Assembly (NCBI GenBank): GCA_900540335.1
Contig: UQFC01000019.1
Coordinates: 1-36,108, forward strand
Length of the DNA stretch: 36,108 nt
Source of the DNA: an uncultured Clostridium sp.
GTDB lineage: Bacteria > Bacillota > Clostridia > Lachnospirales > Lachnospiraceae
Reading direction: 5' to 3'
Shown: positions 23,530 to 32,223 of the stretch, one piece after another
Position numbering within the stretch: the stretch's first letter is position 1
How the letters are laid out: the number at the start of each line of letters is the position of its first letter
Program-made: the position numbers and the translations under genes
The notes under the pieces: model-generated
What the model was told of the DNA's origin: nothing
The model's database searches: none
Seen by the model: the letters and a program-made list of their open reading frames with translations, nothing else

Positions 23530-24284
23530 TAGCAGTGTCCAATCTGGTGGTGGGAGCCTTTGTAGGCCTTTGCGGTGTGGCCGGTTTTCTTCTGCCGATG
23601 GTTTACACGGGAAGTCTGGGAATGGGAGTGACAGAGGCCCTGGCTTTGAGTTTTGCGGCCTTTATTGTATCTGGCGCAATCGGCTCTGTCAATTATTTCC
23701 GGGACGGAAATCTGGACATTCCTTTTGGTATCCGGCTTAGTATTGGAAGCATGGCGGGGGCGTTTCTCGGAGTCCGGCTCAACCTGATTATTCCGGAAAC
23801 CCAGGTAAAAATTCTGCTTTATCTGGTAGTGCTTTTGTCGGGAATTTCGATTCTTCTGAGAAAGGAAGGCGGTCAGGAAAGAAAGAAAACCAGTAAAAAC
23901 AGCGGCTTTCTTCTCTCTGAACATTTGATTCTGACACTGCTTCTGGGCTTTTTTACAGGGATGATTTGCGCCCTGTCGGGAGCAGGAGGTCCTGTGCTGG
24001 TAATGCCCCTTCTGGTGGTAATGGGGACGCCGGTGCGGACCGCCGTAGGAGTCGCGCTGTTTAATTCTGTTTTTATCGGGATTCCTTCTGCAGCAGGATA
24101 TATGATGAAGTGCAGGATCAATCAGCTGGTGCTTCCTCTGATTACAGCAGTCGTTTTTCATGGAATCGGAGTTTATTTCGGAAGCCGCAATGCAAAAAGA
24201 ATCAATCAGGTTCTTCTGAAACGGGGCATTGCTGTTTTTTCGATTGCCATGGCTCTCTGGAAGCTGTATGGACTGTTTGTTTGA
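23514..24284 (+). CDS. TauE/SafE family membrane transporter
   Basis: A 256-residue protein with about eight hydrophobic segments in two repeats, each with a Gly-Pro-rich turn (VGLCGVAGFLLPM and ALSGAGGPVLVMPLLVVMGTP). This family exports sulfite, sulfoacetate and other organic anions. The start lies inside the amidohydrolase gene. In this operon it may export the product of that enzyme. It is the last gene before the rarA promoter. Confidence 0.85.
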   Translation: MFYAMIAVSNLVVGAFVGLCGVAGFLLPMVYTGSLGMGVTEALALSFAAFIVSGAIGSVNYFRDGNLDIPFGIRLSIGSMAGAFLGVRLNLIIPETQVKILLYLVVLLSGISILLRKEGGQERKKTSKNSGFLLSEHLILTLLLGFFTGMICALSGAGGPVLVMPLLVVMGTPVRTAVGVALFNSVFIGIPSAAGYMMKCRINQLVLPLITAVVFHGIGVYFGSRNAKRINQVLLKRGIAVFSIAMALWKLYGLFV

Positions 24285-24318
24285 GGACTGTTTTCTGACA
24301 GGATTTCCTGTGCCGCAG

Positions 24319-24347
24319 TTGACGAATAGTCAGCAGCCGTCTATACT
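24319..24347 (+). promoter_or_regulatory. Promoter of rarA
   Basis: TTGACG at 24319-24324 and TATACT at 24342-24347 with a 17-base spacer, 30 bases before the gene. Confidence 0.83.
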
Positions 24348-24376
24348 GAAAGAGACTGGTTCAGGAGGACGAAAAT

Positions 24377-25708
24377 ATGAATTTATTTGATTATATGCGC
24401 AGCAGCACTCAGGAAAAAGAGTCGCCGCTTGCTTCCAGGATGCGTCCCACGACCTTGAATGAGGTGGTGGGACAAAAACATATTATCGGAAAGGATAAGC
24501 TGCTTTACCGGGCGATTCAGGCAGATCAGCTGGGCTCCCTTATTTTTTACGGGCCGCCCGGAACGGGAAAGACCACCCTGGCCAAAGTGATTGCCAATAC
24601 GACAAGCGCCAATTTTCGCCAGATTAATGCCACTGTGGCAGGCAAAAAGGATATGGAAGAGGTGGTGAAGGAGGCGAAGGATGCCCTGGGAATGTACGGC
24701 AGGAAAACCATTCTGTTTGTAGACGAGATTCATCGCTTCAACAAAAGCCAGCAGGATTATCTTCTTCCCTATGTAGAGGACGGAACCTTGATTCTGATCG
24801 GGGCAACGACGGAGAATCCTTATTTTGAAGTAAACGGCGCTTTGCTTTCCAGATCCAGAATCTTTGAATTAAAAGCTCTGGAACGGGAGGATGTAAAGGA
24901 ACTGCTGTACCGTGCGGTCAAGGATGAAAAGAAGGGGATGGGAAGCTACGGGGCAGAGCTTCATGAGGATGCGGCGGATTTTCTGGCAGATGTATCAGGA
25001 GGCGATGCCAGAGGTGCACTGAATGCGCTGGAGCTGGGAATTCTGACCACTGAGCGCGCAGAGGATGGGAAAATTCACATCACTCTGGAGGTGGCTCAGG
25101 AATGTATTCAGAAGCGGGCTGTCCGCTACGATAAGGACGGAGACAATCACTATGACACCATTTCTGCTTTTATCAAGAGTATGAGAGGATCGGATCCGGA
25201 TGCGGCAGTCTATTATCTTGCAAGAATGCTGTATGCAGGAGAGGATATCAAATTTATTGCCAGGAGAATCATGATCTGCGCTTCTGAGGATGTGGGAAAT
25301 GCAGATCCTCAGGCTCTCTGCGTAGCTGTCAGCGCTGCCCAGGCGGTAGAGCGAATCGGAATGCCGGAAGCGCAGATTATTCTGGCTCAGGCAGTAACCT
25401 ACATAGCCAGCGCGCCGAAAAGCAACGCTTCTTATATTGCCATCAGCGAGGCAATGAACGCAGTGAAAAATCAGACGGGTATGCCGGTGCCGGCACATCT
25501 TCAGGATGCCCATTATAAAGGCTCAGCCAGTCTGGGACGGGGGACAGGATACCTGTATGCCCATGATTATCCCAATCATTATGCGGCTCAGCAATATCTG
25601 CCGGACGGCATGGAAAACCAGAAATTTTATTGTCCCACAGAGATGGGATATGAAAAAAATATCAGGGAACATTTGGAATTTTTGAAAAATTCTGTTAAAA
25701 ATGTATAA
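24377..25708 (+). CDS. rarA: Replication-associated recombination ATPase RarA (MgsA)
   Basis: 443 residues, usual for the family. AAA+ motifs are Walker A GPPGTGKTT (59-67), Walker B ILFVDEIHRFNKSQQD, sensor 1 GATTENPYF and an arginine-finger region LLSRSRIFEL. The C-terminal tetramerisation part contains ASEDVGNADPQAL and PVPAHLQDAHY. RarA acts at stalled replication forks and at the ends of duplex DNA. AGGAGG is the ribosome site and the gene has its own strong promoter. Confidence 0.95.
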   Translation: MNLFDYMRSSTQEKESPLASRMRPTTLNEVVGQKHIIGKDKLLYRAIQADQLGSLIFYGPPGTGKTTLAKVIANTTSANFRQINATVAGKKDMEEVVKEAKDALGMYGRKTILFVDEIHRFNKSQQDYLLPYVEDGTLILIGATTENPYFEVNGALLSRSRIFELKALEREDVKELLYRAVKDEKKGMGSYGAELHEDAADFLADVSGGDARGALNALELGILTTERAEDGKIHITLEVAQECIQKRAVRYDKDGDNHYDTISAFIKSMRGSDPDAAVYYLARMLYAGEDIKFIARRIMICASEDVGNADPQALCVAVSAAQAVERIGMPEAQIILAQAVTYIASAPKSNASYIAISEAMNAVKNQTGMPVPAHLQDAHYKGSASLGRGTGYLYAHDYPNHYAAQQYLPDGMENQKFYCPTEMGYEKNIREHLEFLKNSVKNV

Positions 25709-25746
25709 ATAGGGAAAAACACCTTTTCTTTTTAAAAAATTCGTTT

Positions 25747-25791
25747 TATAATACAAGTGTGATTCGGGGATCGCCGGAGCGCGATCCCCCG
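25747..25791 (+). promoter_or_regulatory. rho promoter -10 and leader hairpin
   Basis: TATAAT at 25747-25752 has only TTTTCT at -35. Near the expected transcript start, CGGGGATCGC at 25765-25774 pairs with GCGATCCCCCG at 25781-25791. No T-run follows, so this is not a plain terminator. It may take part in rho autoregulation, which is known in other bacteria. Confidence 0.5.
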
Positions 25792-25830
25792 TCCAAAGTT
25801 ATTCTCTGGAAGAAATCTCAGCAATCTTTT

Positions 25831-25875
25831 ATTACCCATAACAGGATATTCATAACAGGATATTACCCATAACAG
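25831..25875. repeat. Short direct repeats in the rho leader
   Basis: ATTACCCATAACAG occurs at 25831-25844 and 25862-25875, and ATAACAGGATATT at 25838-25850 and 25852-25864. The leader is pyrimidine-poor in this part and holds no frame. Confidence 0.7.
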
Positions 25876-25934
25876 AATCAATAGAATACGGGATGAGAAT
25901 CAATAACAATCATAAATAGAAATGGAGCGAGTAT

Positions 25935-27602
25935 ATGCGAGAAAAATTACAGACTCTGCCATTGGTACAGCTGAAGGAGCTGGCAAAGGCGCAGGGTATA
26001 AAAGGCGTTACTGGCATGAGAAAAGCAGATCTGATAGAAGAACTGTGCCGTCTTGCCGAGCAGGAGGAGATTATTAAAACTGCGGTAGCGCCGCCTCAGA
26101 TGCGCCAGGCCGGACAGAGTGAGGTGCGGACAGAGAACAGAAACGACAGATCCGGAAAGACGGAGCGAAGCGACCGGGGAGAGAAAACAGAACGAAGTGA
26201 CCGGTACGAGAGAACAGAGCGGAGTGAACGAATGGAAAAGACCGATCGGTATGAGCGTGCAGATAGAAGTGAAAAAAATGACCGCTATGAGAAGAGTGAC
26301 CGGGGAGACCGCAGTGAAAGAGTTGAAAAAACAGCGGAAAAAACGGCAGACAGAGCAATAGACAGAACAGACCGGGGGGAGCGTCAGGAATATTCAGACC
26401 GGGGCGAGCGGATGATCCGCCAGATGCCGAGGCAGCAGGAAACCTTGTCTGCCCAGGAAGTGGCAGATTTGGACAGCGGTATTGAGGCCAATGGAATTCT
26501 GGAGGTTATGCCGGACGGCTTTGGATTTATCCGCTGCGAGAATTTCCTTCCGGGAGACAATGATGTGTATGTAGCCCCCTCTCAGATTCGCCGGTTTAAT
26601 CTGAAAACAGGTGATATTATTGTGGGAAACCGTCGGGTGAAGACAGCAGCAGAGAAATTTGCAGCTCTCCTTTATATCCGCAATGTAAACGGATATCCGA
26701 TCAGTGTAGTGGAGCGGCGTCCGAATTTTGAGGATCTGACTCCGGTGTTCCCCAATCAGCGTCTTCATATGGAAGTGCCGGGAAAAAGCAGCACGGCCAT
26801 GAGAATTGTGGATCTGCTTTCTCCTATTGGAAAAGGACAGAGAGGCATGATTGTTTCTCCGCCTAAGGCAGGTAAGACCACGCTGATGAAGCAGGTGGCT
26901 CAGGCGGTAACTACGAATCATCCGGATATGCATCTGATTATTCTTCTGATTGATGAGCGTCCGGAGGAGGTTACAGATATTAAGGAATCGGTTGTGGGTG
27001 ATAATGTGGAAGTTATTTATTCTACCTTTGATGAACTTCCGGATCGCCACAAGAGAGTTTCCGAGATGGTAATTGAACGGGCAAAGCGTCTGGTAGAGCA
27101 TGGACGCGATGTGATTATTCTTCTGGACAGCATCACCCGTCTGGCCCGCGCCTATAACCTGGTTGTTCCGCCCAGCGGAAGAACCCTGTCCGGCGGTCTG
27201 GATCCGGCGGCTCTCCATATGCCAAAGCGATTCTTTGGAGCAGCAAGAAATATGCGGGAGGGCGGAAGTCTGACGATTCTGGCAACGGCTCTGGTGGATA
27301 CCGGAAGCCGTATGGACGATGTGATTTACGAGGAATTTAAGGGAACCGGCAACATGGAACTGGTGCTTGACAGAAAACTTTCTGAGAAACGGATCTTCCC
27401 GGCAGTGGATATTCTCAAGTCCGGAACCCGTCGGGATGACCTGCTTCTGACCGCAGAGGAAGCGGAGGCAGTGGACATTATCCGCAAGGCAACCAACACT
27501 CTGAAACCGGAGGAAGCAGTAGAAAAAATCCTGGAATTGTTCGCAAGAACGAAAAACAACTGGGAATTTGCGGAATCTGTGAAGAAAATGAGATTCTATT
27601 AA
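25935..27602 (+). CDS. rho: Transcription termination factor Rho with charged N-terminal insertion
   Basis: 555 residues, against about 420 for a minimal Rho. Order: Rho N-terminal helical domain (about 5-45, LVQLKELAKAQGIKGVTGMRKADL), a low-complexity Arg/Asp/Glu/Ser insertion (about 61-160, built from RSDRGEKTE-like units), RNA-binding cold-shock domain with GFGFIR and DVYVAPSQIRRF (about 180-260), and RecA-like motor with Walker A SPPKAGKTT (about 308-316), LLIDERPEEVTD and VILLDSITRLARAYN. It is an RNA-dependent helicase that ends transcription. The insertion is disordered and alternately charged; in some other species such insertions alter RNA loading or promote condensates. The bases of the insert (about 26115-26415) are A/G-rich. 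Confidence 0.95.
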   Translation: MREKLQTLPLVQLKELAKAQGIKGVTGMRKADLIEELCRLAEQEEIIKTAVAPPQMRQAGQSEVRTENRNDRSGKTERSDRGEKTERSDRYERTERSERMEKTDRYERADRSEKNDRYEKSDRGDRSERVEKTAEKTADRAIDRTDRGERQEYSDRGERMIRQMPRQQETLSAQEVADLDSGIEANGILEVMPDGFGFIRCENFLPGDNDVYVAPSQIRRFNLKTGDIIVGNRRVKTAAEKFAALLYIRNVNGYPISVVERRPNFEDLTPVFPNQRLHMEVPGKSSTAMRIVDLLSPIGKGQRGMIVSPPKAGKTTLMKQVAQAVTTNHPDMHLIILLIDERPEEVTDIKESVVGDNVEVIYSTFDELPDRHKRVSEMVIERAKRLVEHGRDVIILLDSITRLARAYNLVVPPSGRTLSGGLDPAALHMPKRFFGAARNMREGGSLTILATALVDTGSRMDDVIYEEFKGTGNMELVLDRKLSEKRIFPAVDILKSGTRRDDLLLTAEEAEAVDIIRKATNTLKPEEAVEKILELFARTKNNWEFAESVKKMRFY

Positions 27603-27610
27603 AAAATTCC

Positions 27611-27639
27611 TTGCAAACAGGCGGTTTCTGTGATATAAT
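27611..27639 (+). promoter_or_regulatory. Promoter of rpmE
   Basis: TTGCAA at 27611-27616 and TATAAT at 27634-27639, separated by 17 bases, immediately after rho. Confidence 0.85.
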
Positions 27640-27739
27640 TACAAAGCTGTTTATAGGTGTGAGGTGATTTTAACAGTACGACTGAGACTGTTAGATGATC
27701 ACAGTTCTATATAATTGAAAAAGTGAAGAGGTGAAAATC
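27640..27739 (+). promoter_or_regulatory. rpmE 5' leader, possible L31 autoregulatory structure
   Basis: A leader of about 95 bases with the hairpin TAACAGT/ACTGTTA (27671-27677 with 27687-27693). Structured L31 leaders are known in Firmicutes, but I cannot confirm the consensus by eye. Confidence 0.35.
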
Positions 27740-27943
27740 ATGAGAGAAGGAATCCATCCGGCTTACTATCAGGCAAAGGTTACCTGCAACTGCGGAAACG
27801 AGTTCGTAACTGGTTCTACCAAGAAAGATATCCACGTGGAGGTTTGCTCCAAGTGCCATTCTTTCTATACTGGACAGCAGAAGACTGCTGCTGCTCGCGG
27901 ACGTATCGATAAGTTCAACAAGAAGTATGGTATGAACGCATAA
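27740..27943 (+). CDS. rpmE: 50S ribosomal protein L31, zinc-binding form
   Basis: 67 residues beginning MREGIHPAYYQ; GAGGTG lies seven bases before ATG 27740. Cysteines in TCNCGNEF and VCSKCHSFYTG form the zinc site that marks the C+ paralogue. L31 bridges the two ribosomal subunits. A terminator follows, so the gene is largely monocistronic behind its own promoter. Confidence 0.96.
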   Translation: MREGIHPAYYQAKVTCNCGNEFVTGSTKKDIHVEVCSKCHSFYTGQQKTAAARGRIDKFNKKYGMNA

Positions 27944-27961
27944 TTATAGTGTGAGCGAGGT

Positions 27962-28008
27962 AAGGTTGAGACGTAAGTGGAGACACTTTGGCTCAACCTT
28001 TTCTTTTA
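27962..28008 (+). terminator. Terminator of rpmE
   Basis: AAGGTTGAG at 27962-27970 pairs with CTCAACCTT at 27992-28000, with an inner AAGTG/CACTT stem, followed by TTCTTTTATT. The TAGGAAAT core (28011-28018) of the dispersed repeat family lies just after it. Confidence 0.8.
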
Positions 28009-28055
28009 TTCGTAGGAAATTGTTTCCTGTTTGGCAGGGAAAGAGGAGAAATGCG

Positions 28056-29024
28056 ATGAAATATTCCGGAATTGGCGGACAGGCTGTCATTGAAGGAATC
28101 ATGATGAAGAATAAGGATCAGTACGCAACTGCTGTGCGGCGGCCTGACGGTGAGATTGAAGTGAAAAAGGATACCTATGTCAGTATGACAGAGAAGGTTC
28201 CGTTTTTTGCCCTTCCGTTTATCCGGGGTGTGTTCAGCTTTGCAGATTCCATGATTCTGGGAATGAAAACCCTGAGTTTTTCTGCCAGCTTTTTTGAGGA
28301 TGATGAGGATTCAGAGCCGGGACGGCTGGAGCTGTGGCTGGACAAGGTATTCGGGGAACAGGTGGAAAAGGTTCTGATGGCCTTTGTTATGGTGTTTTCC
28401 GTTGTTATGGCTATTGGCATTTTTATGGTGCTTCCTCTGCTGATTGCCAATCTGTTTCGCCGGGTGATTCACTCGGAGACTGTGATGGCATTTCTGGAGG
28501 GCGTCATCCGGATTGCAATTTTTGTAGCCTATATTAAGCTGATATCCCGAATGGAAGATATCCGCCGGACTTTTATGTACCACGGCGCAGAGCACAAATG
28601 CATCAACTGCATTGAACACGGAAAGACCCTTACTGTGGATCATGTGCGGGAAAGCTCCAAGCAGCACAAGCGCTGCGGAACCAGCTTTCTGATTATTGTC
28701 ATGCTGATCAGCATCCTGTTTTTTATGGTGGTGCGGGTGGACAATGTCTGGCTGCGGATACTCAGCCGGATTATTCTGGTACCGGTGATTGCAGGCGTGT
28801 CTTATGAGTTTTTGCGGCTGGCAGGCCGTTCAGACAATGCCCTGGTGAATTTCCTGAGCAAACCGGGAATGTGGATGCAGAATCTGACCACCAGCGAACC
28901 GGATGATTCCATGATTGAGGTTGCCATCGAGGCCGTAGAATCGGTGTTTGACTGGAAGGAGTATCTGCGGGAGAATTTCCCGGATACAGTGATTCCGGAA
29001 GAAAAAGAGGAGGCTCTGGCATGA
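28056..29024 (+). CDS. DUF1385 domain membrane protein
   Basis: 322 residues from ATG 28056 (ribosome site GAGGAG); an upstream frame to 27951 runs through the rpmE terminator and is rejected. The N-terminus YSGIGGQAVIEGIMMK and the central RTFMYHGAEHKCINCIEHG are hallmarks of DUF1385, sometimes annotated as a metal-dependent enzyme because of the YHGAEHK motif. Three or four hydrophobic segments are present. Its place between rpmE and prmC-prfA is conserved in many Firmicutes. Function unknown. The stop overlaps prmC by four bases. Confidence 0.88.
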   Translation: MKYSGIGGQAVIEGIMMKNKDQYATAVRRPDGEIEVKKDTYVSMTEKVPFFALPFIRGVFSFADSMILGMKTLSFSASFFEDDEDSEPGRLELWLDKVFGEQVEKVLMAFVMVFSVVMAIGIFMVLPLLIANLFRRVIHSETVMAFLEGVIRIAIFVAYIKLISRMEDIRRTFMYHGAEHKCINCIEHGKTLTVDHVRESSKQHKRCGTSFLIIVMLISILFFMVVRVDNVWLRILSRIILVPVIAGVSYEFLRLAGRSDNALVNFLSKPGMWMQNLTTSEPDDSMIEVAIEAVESVFDWKEYLRENFPDTVIPEEKEEALA

Positions 29025-29932
29025 CGCTGTTTCGATTGCTGACAGAGGGCAGCAGGGCCTTAAAGCAGGCCGGAGATCCTGATGGAGACAATGATGCAAG
29101 ACAGCTTCTTATGGCGGCCTTTCATCTGGATATGGTTCATTTTCTGCTGAACCGGATGCAGGAGATGGAGGACAGTGAATATAACCGTTCCTGTACAGAA
29201 CTGTACCGGAGCATGATAGAAAAGCGCAGAAGGCGCTGCCCCCTGCAGCAGATTCTTGGAAGTCAGGAATTTATGGGGCTGGAATTTTATGTAAACAAGC
29301 ATGTGCTGATTCCGCGGCAGGATACAGAGACTCTTGTGGAGCTGGTTTTAGAGCAGCAGAAGAATCCCCAAATCCGCCTGCTTGATTTGTGCACAGGTTC
29401 CGGCTGTATTGCGGTCAGTCTGGCTGTGAAGGGCGGATACAGGCAGGTAACGGCTGCTGACATTTCGGAGGAGGCCTTAAAGGTTGCCCGGAGAAACTGG
29501 GAGAAGCTGCGGCCTGAGAATCAGGAAATGCAGTTTTTCCAGGGTGATCTGTTCGGCGCTCTGGAGGTGGATACAGAGGCCTTTGATGTGATTACATCAA
29601 ATCCGCCTTACATTCCTACGGAGGTGATCCGGGGGCTGGAGCCGGAGGTTCGGGATCATGAACCTATGCTGGCTCTGGACGGAACAGCAGACGGCCTTCA
29701 TTTTTACCGGAGAATAGCGGCTGAGGCGGGGCAATGGCTGAAGCCCGGAGGAAGGATTTATCTGGAAATCGGCTATGATCAGGGGGCGGCAGTCAGCGGG
29801 CTTCTTGCAGAAGCAGGATTTACAGAGATACAGGTGATAAAGGATTTGCCGGGAAAGGACCGGGTAGTAACTGCGGCGTATGGCGGCAGAAGAGAACAGA
29901 CAGGAGGAAGCGATGTTCGACAGATTAGATGA
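29021..29932 (+). CDS. prmC: Peptide chain release factor glutamine methyltransferase PrmC
   Basis: 303 residues. An N-terminal helical part with RRCPLQQILGSQEFMGLEF is followed by a SAM-binding fold with LLDLCTGSGCIAVSLA, and the catalytic NPPYIP motif (about residue 197) that methylates the glutamine of the GGQ motif in release factors. ATGA overlap with the previous gene and a 20-base overlap with prfA, its substrate gene, indicate translational coupling. Confidence 0.95.
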   Translation: MTLFRLLTEGSRALKQAGDPDGDNDARQLLMAAFHLDMVHFLLNRMQEMEDSEYNRSCTELYRSMIEKRRRRCPLQQILGSQEFMGLEFYVNKHVLIPRQDTETLVELVLEQQKNPQIRLLDLCTGSGCIAVSLAVKGGYRQVTAADISEEALKVARRNWEKLRPENQEMQFFQGDLFGALEVDTEAFDVITSNPPYIPTEVIRGLEPEVRDHEPMLALDGTADGLHFYRRIAAEAGQWLKPGGRIYLEIGYDQGAAVSGLLAEAGFTEIQVIKDLPGKDRVVTAAYGGRREQTGGSDVRQIR

Positions 29933-30992
29933 TATTCTGATTCATTATGAAGAAGTCATGCAGGAATTAAATGAGCCGAATGTAACGGAAAACCAGACCC
30001 GATTCAGGAAGCTGATGAAGGAGCAGGCAGATCTGGCTCCGATTGTAGAGGCTTACAAGGAATACAAACAGGCAAAGCAGGATATTGAGGACAGTCTGGC
30101 ACTTCTGGAGGAAGAAAACGACGAGGAGATGCGGGAGCTGGCCAAGGAAGAGCTGTCTGATGCCAAGAAGCGGGTAGAGGAGCTGGAGCAGGAACTGAAG
30201 ATTCTTCTGCTGCCCAAGGATCCTAATGATGAAAAGAACATTATTCTGGAAATCCGTGCAGGCGCAGGCGGAGATGAGGCTGCTTTGTTTGCAGCAGAGC
30301 TTTACCGCATGTATGTCAATTATGCAGAGAGCCAGAGATGGAAGGTAGAGATTATCAGCTTAAATGAAAGCGGAATCGGCGGTTTTAAAGAGGTGCAGGC
30401 CATGGTTACCGGAAAGGGCGCTTATTCTAAGCTGAAATACGAAAGCGGCGTACACCGGGTACAGCGTGTACCGGAAACAGAGTCCGGCGGACGGATTCAC
30501 ACCTCTACTGCCACGGTTGCCGTTATGCCGGAGGCGGAAGAGGTAGATGTTCAGATTGATATGAACGACTGCCGTATCGACGTTATGCGTGCATCCGGAA
30601 ACGGAGGACAGTGTGTCAATACCACAGACTCTGCTGTCCGTCTGACTCATATGCCTACGGGAATTGTAATTTACAGCCAGACAGAGAAATCCCAGCTTCA
30701 GAATAAGGAGAAGGCATTCCGCCTGCTCCGGTCTAAGCTGTATGATCTGGAAATGGAAAAGAAGATGAATGCGGAGGCTGCAGAACGCCGCAGTCAGATC
30801 GGAACAGGAGACCGTTCTGAGAAAATCCGTACCTACAATTTCCCCCAGGGCCGGGTTACGGATCACCGGATTAACCTGACTCTGTATAAACTGGATAAAA
30901 TATTGAATGGAGACATTCAGGAGATTCTGGATGCCTGCATTGCGGCAGATCAGGCTGCCAAACTGGCGAAGATGAACGAGATGAATGGATAG
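29913..30992 (+). CDS. prfA: Peptide chain release factor 1
   Basis: 359 residues from ATG 29913, chosen because AGGAGG lies six bases before it and the product starts FDRLDDILIHYEEVMQEL as in the family. The codon-recognition PxT motif is PET within RVQRVPETESGGRIHTS, and the peptidyl-hydrolysis motif is GNGGQCVNTTDSAVR. It ends translation at UAA and UAG. PrmC encoded just upstream modifies its GGQ glutamine. A terminator follows. Confidence 0.96.
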   Translation: MFDRLDDILIHYEEVMQELNEPNVTENQTRFRKLMKEQADLAPIVEAYKEYKQAKQDIEDSLALLEEENDEEMRELAKEELSDAKKRVEELEQELKILLLPKDPNDEKNIILEIRAGAGGDEAALFAAELYRMYVNYAESQRWKVEIISLNESGIGGFKEVQAMVTGKGAYSKLKYESGVHRVQRVPETESGGRIHTSTATVAVMPEAEEVDVQIDMNDCRIDVMRASGNGGQCVNTTDSAVRLTHMPTGIVIYSQTEKSQLQNKEKAFRLLRSKLYDLEMEKKMNAEAAERRSQIGTGDRSEKIRTYNFPQGRVTDHRINLTLYKLDKILNGDIQEILDACIAADQAAKLAKMNEMNG

Positions 30993-31001
30993 GGAGCTGA
31001 C

Positions 31002-31042
31002 AGAGAAGCCGCTTTTTCTAAGAGAAAGCAGGCTTCTCTTTT
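31002..31042 (+). terminator. Terminator after prfA
   Basis: AGAGAAGCC at 31002-31010 pairs with GGCTTCTCT at 31031-31039, with inner GCTTT/AAAGC, followed by TTTTC. Confidence 0.83.
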
Positions 31043-31060
31043 CACGTTATTGTTTCCGCA

Positions 31061-31089
31061 TTGAATTTTAAGTGCCGGTATGGTATAGT
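31061..31089 (+). promoter_or_regulatory. Promoter of the rfb operon
   Basis: TTGAAT at 31061-31066 and TATAGT at 31084-31089 with 17 bases between. The leader to rfbA is about 140 bases and starts with a small CCGGC/GCCGG hairpin at 31103-31116; a 28-codon frame from 31149 is not supported by a ribosome site. Confidence 0.75.
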
Positions 31090-31236
31090 ACAAACTAGAA
31101 AACCGGCTTCAGCCGGGAATACCTGATAAACAAAGAGACAGAAGCCGTATGGTACTGATCAATGGCATAAGTCCCGAAAACCATGGGCAGCCAGAATTTA
31201 GGAAAGGAAAAGCTGATTTTCAGCAGAAGATTTGAT

Positions 31237-32139
31237 ATGAAGGGAATTATACTTGCAGGAGGATCCGGCACACGGCTGTATCCATTGACAAAGGTAACAT
31301 CCAAGCAGCTGCTTCCGATTTATGATAAGCCTATGATTTATTACCCCCTGTCTGTGCTGATGAACGCAGGCATCCGGGAGATTCTGATTATTTCCACCCC
31401 TGATGATACCCCGAGATTTGAGGCTCTTCTGGGAGACGGACACCAGTTCGGAGTGGATCTGAAGTATGCCGTTCAGGAAAGTCCGGACGGACTGGCCCAG
31501 GCCTTTATTATTGGCGCGGATTTTATCGGAACAGATTCTGTAGCCATGGTTCTGGGAGACAATATTTTCCATGGACAGGGCCTGAAGAAGCGTCTGCGGG
31601 CTGCTGCAGCCAGGGAGAAGGGCGCTACGGTATTCGGCTATTATGTAGACGATCCGGAGCGGTTTGGTATTGTGGAATTTGATGAGACGGGAAAAGCTGT
31701 TTCTATTGAGGAAAAGCCTGCCCATCCCAAGTCCAATTACTGCGTGACCGGTCTGTATTTCTATGACAACCGGGTGGTAGAGTATGCAAAATCCTTAAAG
31801 CCTTCTGCCCGCGGCGAGCTTGAGATTACCGATCTGAACCGGATTTATCTGGAAAACGGCGAGCTTGAGGTTACGCTTCTGGGACAGGGCTTTACCTGGC
31901 TGGATACAGGAACCCACGAGTCTCTGGTAGAGGCCACAAATTTTGTCAAGACCATTGAGACTCACCAGCACAGAAAGATCGCCTGTCTGGAGGAGATTGC
32001 CTGGTTAAATGGCTGGATCACAAAGGAACAGGTTCTGGAAACCTATGAGGTTTTGAAGAAGAATCAGTACGGCCGGTATCTGAAGGATGTTCTGGACGGA
32101 AAGTATATTGACAAGCTTCATGGAAATGATATGAAATAA
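31237..32139 (+). CDS. rfbA: Glucose-1-phosphate thymidylyltransferase
   Basis: 300 residues from ATG 31237; the longer frame from 31183 adds residues not found in the family. The nucleotide-binding start is KGIILAGGSGTRLYPLT, with SKQLLPIYDKPMIYYPLS, LGDNIFHG and FTWLDTGTHESL following. It makes dTDP-glucose from dTTP and glucose-1-phosphate, the first step to dTDP-rhamnose. The ribosome site is weak. It leads an operon with rfbB and rfbD. Confidence 0.95.
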   Translation: MKGIILAGGSGTRLYPLTKVTSKQLLPIYDKPMIYYPLSVLMNAGIREILIISTPDDTPRFEALLGDGHQFGVDLKYAVQESPDGLAQAFIIGADFIGTDSVAMVLGDNIFHGQGLKKRLRAAAAREKGATVFGYYVDDPERFGIVEFDETGKAVSIEEKPAHPKSNYCVTGLYFYDNRVVEYAKSLKPSARGELEITDLNRIYLENGELEVTLLGQGFTWLDTGTHESLVEATNFVKTIETHQHRKIACLEEIAWLNGWITKEQVLETYEVLKKNQYGRYLKDVLDGKYIDKLHGNDMK

Positions 32140-32223
32140 AGGGCAGACAGGGAGCTGCGTGGCTGAACTGCTGCAATATGAGAACCAAAACAGCGAATAC
32201 CAAAAGAAAAGAGGAAAAACAGT

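Noticed and set aside
25765..25791. Terminator after rarA
   Set aside because: The stem is strong but no T-run follows, and a -10 box just upstream places it in the rho leader.
31149..31235. 28-codon leader peptide before rfbA
   Set aside because: No ribosome site and no run of regulatory codons; kept only as a note.
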